Source of the DNA: Chitinophagaceae bacterium
Lineage (GTDB): Bacteria; Bacteroidota; Bacteroidia; Chitinophagales; Chitinophagaceae
Reading direction: 5' to 3'
Length of the DNA: 11,382 nucleotides
Assembly (NCBI GenBank): GCA_003167015.1
Contig: PMUF01000603.1
Location: 13,779-25,160 of the forward strand
Shown here: in pieces, positions 1 through 6,088 of the stretch
Layout of the letters: each line of letters starts with the position of its first letter
Position numbering within the stretch: position 1 is the stretch's first letter
Position numbers and translations under genes: made by a program
The notes under the pieces: generated by a model
The model's input: the letters and a program-made list of their open reading frames with translations, nothing else
Told to the model about the DNA's origin: nothing
The model's database searches: none

Positions 1-2487
1 AAAGGTTCCGATCAGAATCGTTTCCACTCTTAAGGTACTTTCAACATTATTGTCATCGCCCTGACTGGTGATCGAAACGTTGCTCATTTTGGCATTTACG
101 ATCCTGAGCATTGGGTCGAACTGTACATCAGTAAATCGTGTCAAATCTTCCGAATAAATGGAGATTAAGGTATCCCGTTTCAGCCCTTTCTTATTTCTAA
201 ATTCACGGATTTTCTGTATTAACTCTTTGGAAATTTCCGCGTTTGAAACTATTAATTCACTCAGATCTGCTTTTTTTGAGTCCTCAAACTGTTTTACACA
301 TAAATCGTCTGTTCTATCAGCTAATAAATGATAAATTTCTTCTGTGATAAAAGGCATGAATGGGTGCAATAATTGGATCAATTCCTCAAAAAAGCGCATA
401 GTGGCCCTGTGAATTTCCCTGTCAATTGACTGTCCGAATCCAGGTTTTACCCATTCGAGGTACCAACTGCAGAAATCATCCCATACAAGAGAATATAATA
501 TCTTCAGGGCTTCACTTAATTTGAATTCATTAAATAATTTTTCAATATTATTCCTGGTATTGATTAATCGGTATTCAAACCATTCGATAGCGAAATGTCC
601 GTGTGATTCAGCAGTTACGTCCGTTGACAGATTGCTTTCCCACATTTTCACCAGCTTCAGCGCATTCCACAGCTTGTTATTGAAATTCCTGCCTTGTTCG
701 AGCGCTGCTTCGTCGAATAGCAGGTCATTGCCGGCGGGGGAAGCGATCATGATACCAAAGCGTACGGCATCCGCCCCATACTTGTCGATCAGTTCCAGCA
801 GGTCGGGTGAATTGCCGAGGCTTTTACTCATTTTCCGGCCCTGCTTGTCCCGCAATGTGCCGGTAAAGTAAACATCCCGGAAGGGTACGCGCTTATCCAT
901 CGGCAGGCTGTCGGGGAACTCATACAGACCGGCCATGATCATCCTGGCCACCCAGAAGAAAATGATATCCTGGCCGGTGACCAGTACAGCTGTAGGATAG
1001 TAATATTGAATATCCGGGTTGCCGGGTTGCGTGACGCCTTTGAAGACCTCGATAGGCCAAAGCCAGGAGGAAAACCAGGTGTCGAGGACATCTTCGTCCT
1101 GGCGGAGGTCGGCCGCGGTAAAGGGCAGGGGAGAGGCTGAAGCCCGGGCGCCAGAGGCTGCGGTCGCAAATTGTGCGAAGGCATCTTCCCGCGTCGTCGC
1201 TACCCGAAAGCTGCCGTCCGGCGCATACCAGGCCGGGATCTGCTGGCCCCACCACAGCTGCCGCGAGATACACCAGTCCTCTACATTTTCCAGCCAGTAT
1301 TTGTAGGTCGCGAGGAATTTATCGCCGGGATGGATATGGATATACCCTTCCGTCACTGCCCGCAGGGCAGGCCCTGCCAGTTCCTTCATCTTCACGAACC
1401 ATTGCGTGGAGATGCGGGGCTCTACGACGGCATTGGTGCGCTGGGAATAGCCCAGGCGGGTAAGGTGCTGTTCTTCTTTTTGCAGGAGCCCCTCAGCCTT
1501 CAGCTGGTCAACGACCTTCTTCCTTGCGTCAAAACGATCGATGCCCACGAATACTTCCGCGGCAGCGCTGAGCGTACCATCCTCATTGAGGGTATCAATG
1601 ATCGGTAAAGAATGCTTAAGACCCAGGTTGTAGTCGTTGATATCATGTGCGGGTGTCACCTTCAGCGCCCCCGTGCCAAAGGCCGGGTCTACATATTCAT
1701 CGAAGATGACAGGCACACGCCTGTTCACCAGGGGTATGAGTATAAAGGCGCCCGCGAGATCCTTGTATCTTTCGTCGTTGGGATTGACGCAGACGGCCGT
1801 ATCGCCCATGATCGTCTCGGGCCGCTGGGTCGCAATCGTGATATGCCGGCCCGTGGGACTGCCTGCCGCGTCGACAATGGGATAATTGATATAATACAGC
1901 GTGCCTTGTTCGTCCCTGTATTCTACTTCCTCGTCGCTGAGGGCCGTTTTGGCCTGGGGATCCCAATGGATCATCCGGGCGCCGCGATAGATCAGTCCTT
2001 TATTATACAGGTCGATGAAGACGTTGATCACCGCGGAATAGTAATCGGTGTCCATCGTGAACGACACCCGGTCCCAATCCACGCTGCAGCCTAACCGGCG
2101 GATCTGGGAATAGATGATACCCCCGTATTTCTCTTTCCACTCATAGGCGTATTCAATAAATTCGGGCCGGGACAGCTGCCGCTTATCGATGCCCCTCTCT
2201 TTCAGCATGCCGACCACCTTTGCCTCCGTGGCAATGGAAGCATGATCGCTGCCGGGTACCCAGCAGGCATTATAGCCGCTCATCCGCGCCTTCCGGACCA
2301 GGATATCCTGCACGGTCTCGTTCAAGGTATGGCCCATGTGCAATACCCCCGTGACATTGGGCGGAGGAATGACCACGGTGAATGCAGGACGGCCATCCGG
2401 CCGGCTGTTAAAATAACCTTTGCTGATCCAGTGCGAATTCCATTTTTCTTCTGTAGCGGAGGGGGTATAATTTTTGCTCAGTTCCAT
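1..2487 (-). CDS. valS: Valyl-tRNA synthetase, 3' end cut by window edge
   Basis: Class I aminoacyl-tRNA synthetase that charges tRNA-Val with valine in the cytoplasm. The frame is open from the ATG at 2487 to base 1, giving 829 codons. The usual family length is about 870-950, so only the C-terminal tail (normally a coiled-coil tRNA-binding arm) should be missing. The HIGH signature appears as HMGH at residues 50-53 after PPPNVTGVL. KMSKS lies at residues 552-556, followed by LGNSPDLLELIDKYGADAVR. Between them is the CP1 editing domain, with RPETIMGDTAVCVNP around residues 222-236, where the usual TTRPET reads TQRPET. The anticodon-binding helical domain follows from about residue 600. Base composition changes sharply inside the gene: lines counted by hand give about 28-40% GC in 1-600 and 60-67% in parts of 720-1140. 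A TACCTTTG box lies just upstream. Identity is certain; the start is well supported by the conserved N-terminus. Confidence 0.97.
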   Translation of the reverse strand, partial: MELSKNYTPSATEEKWNSHWISKGYFNSRPDGRPAFTVVIPPPNVTGVLHMGHTLNETVQDILVRKARMSGYNACWVPGSDHASIATEAKVVGMLKERGIDKRQLSRPEFIEYAYEWKEKYGGIIYSQIRRLGCSVDWDRVSFTMDTDYYSAVINVFIDLYNKGLIYRGARMIHWDPQAKTALSDEEVEYRDEQGTLYYINYPIVDAAGSPTGRHITIATQRPETIMGDTAVCVNPNDERYKDLAGAFILIPLVNRRVPVIFDEYVDPAFGTGALKVTPAHDINDYNLGLKHSLPIIDTLNEDGTLSAAAEVFVGIDRFDARKKVVDQLKAEGLLQKEEQHLTRLGYSQRTNAVVEPRISTQWFVKMKELAGPALRAVTEGYIHIHPGDKFLATYKYWLENVEDWCISRQLWWGQQIPAWYAPDGSFRVATTREDAFAQFATAASGARASASPLPFTAADLRQDEDVLDTWFSSWLWPIEVFKGVTQPGNPDIQYYYPTAVLVTGQDIIFFWVARMIMAGLYEFPDSLPMDKRVPFRDVYFTGTLRDKQGRKMSKSLGNSPDLLELIDKYGADAVRFGIMIASPAGNDLLFDEAALEQGRNFNNKLWNALKLVKMWESNLSTDVTAESHGHFAIEWFEYRLINTRNNIEKLFNEFKLSEALKILYSLVWDDFCSWYLEWVKPGFGQSIDREIHRATMRFFEELIQLLHPFMPFITEEIYHLLADRTDDLCVKQFEDSKKADLSELIVSNAEISKELIQKIREFRNKKGLKRDTLISIYSEDLTRFTDVQFDPMLRIVNAKMSNVSITSQGDDNNVESTLRVETILIGTF

Positions 2488-2508
2488 ATCATACGTTAAA
2501 ACGGGGGA

Positions 2509-2516
2509 CAAAGGTA
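2509..2516 (-). promoter_or_regulatory. Candidate -7 box for valS
   Basis: On the minus strand this reads TACCTTTG, a full match to the Bacteroidota -7 consensus TAnnTTTG. It would place transcription start about 15-20 bases before the valS ATG at 2487. I see no TTTG -33 box at the expected 19-base distance; that position reads roughly TGTCTG. The call rests on one box and its position between the upstream terminator and the valS start. Confidence 0.4.
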
Positions 2517-2555
2517 ATCATTTTCATCCCCTGGCAGACAGTTGGGTAGGGGGAC

Positions 2556-2582
2556 AAAAAAAATTCCCCGTACAGGGGAATT
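2556..2582 (-). terminator. Intrinsic terminator of the 37-residue gene at 2628
   Basis: A perfect 8-bp inverted repeat, AATTCCCC (2562-2569) and GGGGAATT (2575-2582), is separated by 5 bases. Read on the minus strand, the stem runs straight into eight T residues (plus-strand A run 2556-2563). This is a standard Rho-independent terminator lying 45 bases after the stop of the small gene at 2628. It also separates that gene from valS downstream. Confidence 0.8.
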
Positions 2583-2627
2583 CCTATATAATACATTATC
2601 GGCGTATATACGAATCAGGCCGGGGTC

Positions 2628-2741
2628 CTATGCAAACCAATAGAGGTAAGACAGGAACATTACCAAGCCAATAAATCCGATGGCCAGAAGCGCTGTTTTC
2701 AGCGTTTCGTTGATGTGGATGGATGAAAAAATCTTCTTCAT
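2628..2741 (-). CDS. 37-residue single-span membrane microprotein A
   Basis: I do not recognise a named family. The frame runs from ATG (2741-2739) to TAG (2630-2628), encoding 37 residues. The N-terminus MKKIFSSIHINETLKT is charged and polar. Residues 17-37 (starting ALLAIGFIGLVMFL, then SYLYWFA) form one hydrophobic span that ends the protein, so an inner-membrane protein with little outside the span is likely. Support for a real gene: a promoter-like pair upstream at 2902-2932, a convincing terminator just downstream, and a second 37-residue single-span gene nearby at 3079-3192 with aligned features (M1, K3, T13, T16, I21, Y32, L33 identical without gaps). No strong Shine-Dalgarno is visible, which is normal for Bacteroidota. 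A role as a small subunit or regulator of a membrane complex is only a guess. Confidence 0.7.
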   Translation of the reverse strand: MKKIFSSIHINETLKTALLAIGFIGLVMFLSYLYWFA

Positions 2742-2845
2742 GCTAAAACATTTTTTAGGGTGAAACCGAGTTGATTAATTTTGGAATTCAAAGGGGATCG
2801 GAATCAACAAAAGTGTGGTTTCTCAGCGATTTGGCGAAGAAGGTT

Positions 2846-2900
2846 GCCGGTCTAAAGGGTGGTAGGTCATGGAAGAAAATCCTTAAGATTAGCTTCCGGC
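2846..2900 (-). promoter_or_regulatory. Possible structured leader hairpin
   Basis: GCCGG (2846-2850) pairs with CCGGC (2896-2900). Further in, CTAA (2852-2855) pairs with TTAG (2889-2892), with a small bulge between the two helices. The fold lies within the first bases of the transcript predicted from the promoter at 2902-2932, about 100 bases before the start codon of microprotein A. It does not match any riboswitch class I know. It could be chance, since the helix is short and the loop long. Confidence 0.3.
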
Positions 2901-2901
2901 A

Positions 2902-2932
2902 CAAAATTAGAATAATTTTCCAAAATATGAAA
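2902..2932 (-). promoter_or_regulatory. Candidate promoter for microprotein A
   Basis: On the minus strand TAATTTTG (2909-2902) fully matches the Bacteroidota -7 consensus TAnnTTTG. A TTTC (2932-2929) lies 19 bases upstream where TTTG is expected, one mismatch. Transcription would start near 2897, giving a leader of roughly 155 bases and, with the terminator at 2556-2582, a transcript of about 340 bases. Confidence 0.45.
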
Positions 2933-3021
2933 CCCCTTTTTACAGCTCCCCGGGTATGTACGCTGTAGTTAATTTGTATTTAATTGTTAATCAATAGTTT
3001 GCGATTTTTGTTTTTTTACGG

Positions 3022-3052
3022 AAAAAAACTCCAGCCTTCGTGCGCTGGAGTT
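3022..3052 (-). terminator. Intrinsic terminator of the 37-residue gene at 3079
   Basis: A perfect 9-bp inverted repeat, AACTCCAGC (3027-3035) and GCTGGAGTT (3044-3052), has an 8-base loop. On the minus strand it is followed at once by a T run (plus-strand A run 3022-3028), then a second T-rich tract. It lies 26 bases after the stop codon of the small gene at 3079-3192, which supports that gene being expressed as its own unit. Confidence 0.85.
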
Positions 3053-3078
3053 AAATGAGTTTTACCGATAGCGCCGGT

Positions 3079-3192
3079 TCACGACACGGTGAACAAATAC
3101 GCAAACGATAAGATAGCGCAGAAGTACAAAATAACCGTGATAAAAGTCAGGACAGTGCTTTCTTTCGCCCCGAATGTGTGCATTTTTTCCAT
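3079..3192 (-). CDS. 37-residue single-span membrane microprotein B
   Basis: The frame runs from ATG (3192-3190) to TGA (3081-3079), encoding 37 residues. The polar N-terminus MEKMHTFGAKEST is followed by one hydrophobic span, VLTFITVILYFCAILSFAYL, and a short end FTVS. Length and layout are the same as microprotein A at 2628-2741; the ends align as SYLYWFA and AYLFTVS. An internal ATG at codon 4 is an alternative start. A clear intrinsic terminator follows. No good TAnnTTTG promoter is visible upstream, but an 18-bp palindrome sits about 95 bases upstream, between this gene and the divergent nuclease gene. I do not recognise a family; a membrane location is likely and the function unknown. 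Confidence 0.7.
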   Translation of the reverse strand: MEKMHTFGAKESTVLTFITVILYFCAILSFAYLFTVS

Positions 3193-3285
3193 ACAGAATT
3201 GGATTTAGTTAAACAATGGTTCACACCGGGGCATAACAACTGTCGGTTGCCAAAGGGTCCCGGATGAATGTCATAGGAGGGTGCG

Positions 3286-3303
3286 GAACAAATCGATTTG
3301 TTC
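3286..3303. promoter_or_regulatory. 18-bp perfect palindrome, candidate operator
   Basis: GAACAAATCGATTTGTTC is a perfect palindrome centred between 3294 and 3295, with no spacer. It lies between divergent starts: microprotein B (start 3192, minus) and the nuclease fusion (start 3381, plus). That is a typical place for the site of a homodimeric regulator acting on one or both genes. The regulator is not in this window. The centre is ATCGAT. Confidence 0.5.
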
Positions 3304-3344
3304 AGTTTTCGAAGGGTGGGATCGGGAACGTAACCGATCTTCTT

Positions 3345-3352
3345 TACCTTTA
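3345..3352 (+). promoter_or_regulatory. Weak -7 box for the nuclease gene
   Basis: TACCTTTA differs by one base from the TAnnTTTG consensus and ends 28 bases before the ATG at 3381. No TTTG is found 19 bases upstream, where the sequence reads TCGG. An inverted repeat (GATCGG, 8 bases, CCGATC; 3320-3339) lies directly upstream and could be a further binding site. Confidence 0.3.
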
Positions 3353-3380
3353 CAGACCTGTGTCCGAAGGGTAAAAGAAA

Positions 3381-4757
3381 ATGTATGCGATAGTCGATAT
3401 AGAAACTACCGGCGGTTATGCGGATAATAACGCTATAACAGAAGTTGCTATTGTGTTACATGATGGGAATGGGGAGGTTAAGCGTTATGAAACCCTGATC
3501 CATCCCCGTCAGACCATTCCACGGTATGTGCAGGCGCTCACCGGCATTACCGATGAGATGGTAGCCGGCGCCCCGCTTTTCGAAGAGGTAGCGCCGGTCA
3601 TTTATGAATGGCTGAAGGATTGTGTTTTTGTTGCGCACAATGTCAATTTCGACTATTCTTTTCTGAAGCATCAGCTGGAAGCCTGCGGTTTGCACCTGGA
3701 TTGCAAAAAGCTTTGTACTATCCGGCTGAGCAGGAAGATATTTCCGGGTATTCCCAGCTATAGTCTCGGCAATCTTTGTCAGCACCTGGGCATTTCCATC
3801 GAAAACCGGCACCGGGCGGGCGGGGACGCGGATGCTACGGTCAGGTTGTTTGAAACCATATTGAAGGCCGGCGGTCTGGAGACGATCCGGGAAATGATCA
3901 GGGGCCGTAACCGGGAACAATATCTGCCGGTGAATTTACCGGCCGGGCAGGTGCAGCAATTGCCGCTATGCCCGGGCGTCTACTATTTTCATGATCAGAA
4001 AGGGAAGGTGATCTATGTCGGAAAAGCCAAGAGCCTTCGGCATCGCGTCGTGAGTCATTTCTCCAACAATAAGCCCGGTCGTCAAAAACAGGAGTTTCTC
4101 CGGAATATCTATTCGATCTCGTATGAGGTTACCGGTACAGAATTGATGGCCTTCCTGCTGGAATGTGTGGAGATCAAAAGGCTCTGGCCTGTCTATAACC
4201 GAAGCCTGAAAAGATTCGAGCCGTTATTCGGACTGTATGTCTACGAAGACCGCAACGGATACTCCCGCCTGGTCCTGGAAAAAAGGCGGCGTCAGCTCCA
4301 GCCCGTCTATACCTTTTCACAATTGGCGGATGGCCAGCAGCTTTTACGCAAACTCGTGAGGGAATGGGAGCTTTGTCCCAAGTTATGCTTCATTCAAACC
4401 GACAGCGATCTCTGTGAAGGAATCCGGTTGCAATCCTGTCATGGCGCATGCCAGCAGCAAGAGGCCCCGGAAATGTACAATGAAAGGGTAGAGGCGGCTG
4501 TTGGCTCGCTGGTGAAAAGCCTGCCCAGCTTTGCCCTGCTGGATGCAGGCCGGCATGGAGAGGAGAAGAGCTGTATTTTGATCGAGCAGGGGCGGATCTA
4601 TGGCATGGGTTATGTTCCGGTCGACAGTCCGATCATGGATGCGGCAGCTTTAAAAGATCATCTCACCCCATATCCCGAGAACGATTATATGCGTGGGTTA
4701 GTTTATCAATATGCGGAAAAATGGCCCGGAAAAAAATCTTATCTTTCGCCGGTATGA
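3381..4757 (+). CDS. DnaQ-type exonuclease fused to UvrC-like GIY-YIG nuclease
   Basis: A 458-residue two-domain nuclease, probably in DNA repair or DNA-end processing. Residues 1-165 form a DEDDh 3'-5' exonuclease like the Pol III epsilon subunit: D6 and E8 in IVDIETTGG, D91 in HNVNFDYSF, and H144 with D149 in HRAGGDAD. All acidic and histidine ligands are present. Residues 195-275 are a GIY-YIG domain like UvrC and Cho: CPGVYYF (197-203), VIYVGKAKSLRHR (210-222), and LLECVEIKRLWPVYN (259-273) with the expected Glu. Beyond it, residues 331-370 resemble the UvrC cysteine region: C332, C345, C353, C357. Fusions of this type are known from other phyla, for example mycobacteria. The last four bases overlap the lipoprotein gene. 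The UvrBC-type UvrB-binding and helix-hairpin-helix parts of UvrC are absent. Confidence 0.9.
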   Translation: MYAIVDIETTGGYADNNAITEVAIVLHDGNGEVKRYETLIHPRQTIPRYVQALTGITDEMVAGAPLFEEVAPVIYEWLKDCVFVAHNVNFDYSFLKHQLEACGLHLDCKKLCTIRLSRKIFPGIPSYSLGNLCQHLGISIENRHRAGGDADATVRLFETILKAGGLETIREMIRGRNREQYLPVNLPAGQVQQLPLCPGVYYFHDQKGKVIYVGKAKSLRHRVVSHFSNNKPGRQKQEFLRNIYSISYEVTGTELMAFLLECVEIKRLWPVYNRSLKRFEPLFGLYVYEDRNGYSRLVLEKRRRQLQPVYTFSQLADGQQLLRKLVREWELCPKLCFIQTDSDLCEGIRLQSCHGACQQQEAPEMYNERVEAAVGSLVKSLPSFALLDAGRHGEEKSCILIEQGRIYGMGYVPVDSPIMDAAALKDHLTPYPENDYMRGLVYQYAEKWPGKKSYLSPV

Positions 4758-5281
4758 AAAGACCGTTAGCCTGTATTCTTGGGGGATATTTGGTTTTCTT
4801 TTTTTGGGCCTGTCATTCTCCTGGCGGTAGCCAGGTCCGGTATGGGCATGATACGATAGTAGTTGATCCGGATCATCCGGTGCTGCCACCGCTCAAAAAA
4901 AACCCTGAATTCAGGGCGCAGGTGAAGAAAGAGCCGGTGGCTGAATACCAGGTGAAGACGGACGATCCCCTCAATAGCACTTATTTTGCAGTGCGCCTGT
5001 ATGAGACGCCCAGAACGATGTACTACCTGGTCAAGGTGGATTACGAAGGGATGCCGGCGGAGGATACCCTAAAGTTTCCGGATCTGGGTACCGAGCCGCA
5101 TCCTGTCCTTCAAAAGGGGCAGGAGAAATTTGCATGTGTCATCGGTTTTTTGGACAATGACCGGCAGTTCCGCGACCTTAAGCTGGCTTATGTGATCGAC
5201 AAGGGAAAAGATCTGCAGCTAAAGATAAAGACGCTGAAACATTATGTAGTGATGGATCATTACCGGTTAGTGAGCCAGTAG
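4754..5281 (+). CDS. Predicted lipoprotein, function unknown
   Basis: The chosen ATG at 4754 overlaps the TGA of the nuclease gene (ATGA), which points to translational coupling. It gives 175 residues opening with a lipoprotein signal peptide: MKRPLACILG, a hydrophobic stretch, then the lipobox FWAC with C20 as the lipidated residue. An in-frame ATG at 4721 would add 11 residues and place more charge before the signal, so it is less likely. The mature part is mixed alpha/beta in character, with runs such as STYFAVRLYETPRTMYYLVK (residues 75-94) and a C-terminal end LKIKTLKHYVVMDHYRLVSQ. I recognise no domain. The coupling to a nuclease is odd for an envelope protein and may reflect only shared transcription. 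Confidence 0.8.
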   Translation: MKRPLACILGGYLVFFFWACHSPGGSQVRYGHDTIVVDPDHPVLPPLKKNPEFRAQVKKEPVAEYQVKTDDPLNSTYFAVRLYETPRTMYYLVKVDYEGMPAEDTLKFPDLGTEPHPVLQKGQEKFACVIGFLDNDRQFRDLKLAYVIDKGKDLQLKIKTLKHYVVMDHYRLVSQ

Positions 5282-5316
5282 GTTCAATATGCCGGGCTAT
5301 GGCCTGCTAAGATCCG

Positions 5317-5928
5317 TCATCTCCTTCCGCCGCCGATGAGGATGCCCAGCTTGATCCCGCAATAGTTGTTTTTGCTCATGACGGTACTCGTCGAGGGGCT
5401 CTGCGAATTTCCATTGGACTCGGTGACCGTCTGTTTGGTGCTGCCGATAACATTGTATTCTACGGCAAACCGGAAGTGTCTAAATTCAAAACCTGAACGG
5501 GCCATACCGCCGAATTTTGTCGAAGTGCCCGTGCCTGTCACATTGTTGTCGGTGCCTCCGGAAATGTTAGCAGCTGCCAGGTTATAGATGCCCGTACCAC
5601 CGCCTACGAAGGGACGAAAACCGATATGAAGATAATGGAGAGGATAATAGTCGCTCGTTGCCAGGTAGGAAACGATGCCTGCTACATTGGCGCTGGCTGT
5701 CGAACCATCGCTGGATTCAAAGCCCCGGGCTGTCAAAGCTGCTTCCAGCCGGATACCGACAGCCAGGCCACCGATGACGGAATACTTGGGCTCGAGCGAG
5801 AATAATGCGCCGCCCTTCGCACCTGATCCCTGGGGAATAGCGCCTCCGGCTGAAATGTCAAACTTGAATTGGGATTTTGCTGCGGTCAGACTAAGCAGGG
5901 CAATGCCTGCCAGAAAGAGTTTTTTCAT
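5317..5928 (-). CDS. Secreted outer-membrane beta-barrel type protein
   Basis: 203 residues with a clear Sec signal peptide (MKKLFLAGIALLSLTAAKSQ, probable cleavage after Ser19 or Gln20). The mature part alternates aromatic and glycine-rich strands: FKFDISAGGAIPQGSGAKGG near the start, YLHIGFRPFVGGGTGIYNL in the middle, FRHFRFAVEYNVIGSTK later, and a glycine-rich end GIKLGILIGGGRR. This resembles the small 8-strand barrel proteins common in Bacteroidota (OMP beta-barrel or PorT-like families). There is no TonB box or plug, so it is not a TonB-dependent receptor. The final residue is Arg rather than the aromatic typical of many barrel proteins. It has its own promoter at 5991-6021. Substrate or role cannot be told. 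Confidence 0.75.
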   Translation of the reverse strand: MKKLFLAGIALLSLTAAKSQFKFDISAGGAIPQGSGAKGGALFSLEPKYSVIGGLAVGIRLEAALTARGFESSDGSTASANVAGIVSYLATSDYYPLHYLHIGFRPFVGGGTGIYNLAAANISGGTDNNVTGTGTSTKFGGMARSGFEFRHFRFAVEYNVIGSTKQTVTESNGNSQSPSTSTVMSKNNYCGIKLGILIGGGRR

Positions 5929-5972
5929 GTTACTGGTTTTTGGGTGTCAGGAAAAATAAATATTGGATCAGT

Positions 5973-5985
5973 AGGGATAATCCCT
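5973..5985. promoter_or_regulatory. 13-bp palindrome at the barrel gene's predicted start site
   Basis: AGGGAT-A-ATCCCT is a perfect inverted repeat with a one-base centre. It lies just downstream of the predicted -7 box (5991-5998), so it covers the expected start of transcription. It could be an operator or form a small 5' hairpin on the mRNA. Confidence 0.4.
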
Positions 5986-5990
5986 TATTG

Positions 5991-6021
5991 CAAGTATAAT
6001 AGAAAAATTGTATAAATCAAA
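5991..6021 (-). promoter_or_regulatory. Promoter of the barrel protein gene
   Basis: On the minus strand TTTG (6021-6018) is followed by exactly 19 bases and then TATACTTG (5998-5991). This matches the Bacteroidota -33/-7 pair TTTG and TAnnTTTG with one mismatch. Transcription would start about 5984-5987, leaving a leader near 57 bases. TATTGCAAGTAT (5986-5997) and TATTGCAAATAT (6022-6033) repeat an almost identical 12-mer 36 bases apart, flanking the promoter core. Confidence 0.6.
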
Positions 6022-6088
6022 TATTGCAAATATCGATTTTTTAGCAGGAGGGTGCCGCGAATTGACGGCGGGTATATGCTGTTGGCGC

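Larger units (their letters stand above)
2742..3021 (-). other. Gene-free stretch, probable long leader of microprotein A
   Basis: No convincing protein gene lies here. The stretch holds a promoter candidate (2902-2932) and, beginning at the predicted start of transcription, a possible long hairpin (2846-2900). It also holds a 15-codon frame on the minus strand (ATG at 2870, TGA at 2823) that overlaps the hairpin and has no recognisable content. A plus-strand TAATTTTG at 2776-2783 has no clear gene behind it. The rest is AT-rich with no repeats seen. Confidence 0.4.

Noticed and set aside
920..2094. Several long open frames opposite or out of frame to valS
   Set aside because: They shadow a continuous valS frame with conserved motifs; their translations are Arg/Pro/Gly-rich and show no family.
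2771..2968. 65-codon plus-strand frame in the intergenic region
   Set aside because: Basic, low-complexity composition with no domain, signal peptide or ribosome site. It overlaps the better supported leader of microprotein A on the other strand.
3456..3920. 154-codon minus-strand frame
   Set aside because: Antisense to the exonuclease domain, whose catalytic residues are all intact; no independent support.
4721..4753. Longer start for the lipoprotein gene
   Set aside because: It adds MARKKILSFAG before a complete signal peptide and lies within the nuclease gene; the ATGA overlap at 4754 and the lipobox distance fit better.
5282..5316. Possible terminator between the convergent lipoprotein and barrel genes
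   Set aside because: GCCGGGCTATGGCCTGC looks symmetric, but the arms do not pair properly and no T run follows.
6037..6088. Possible terminator after aat
   Set aside because: Only 4-bp arms (CCGC/GCGG) could be found and no T run follows, so I do not call one.
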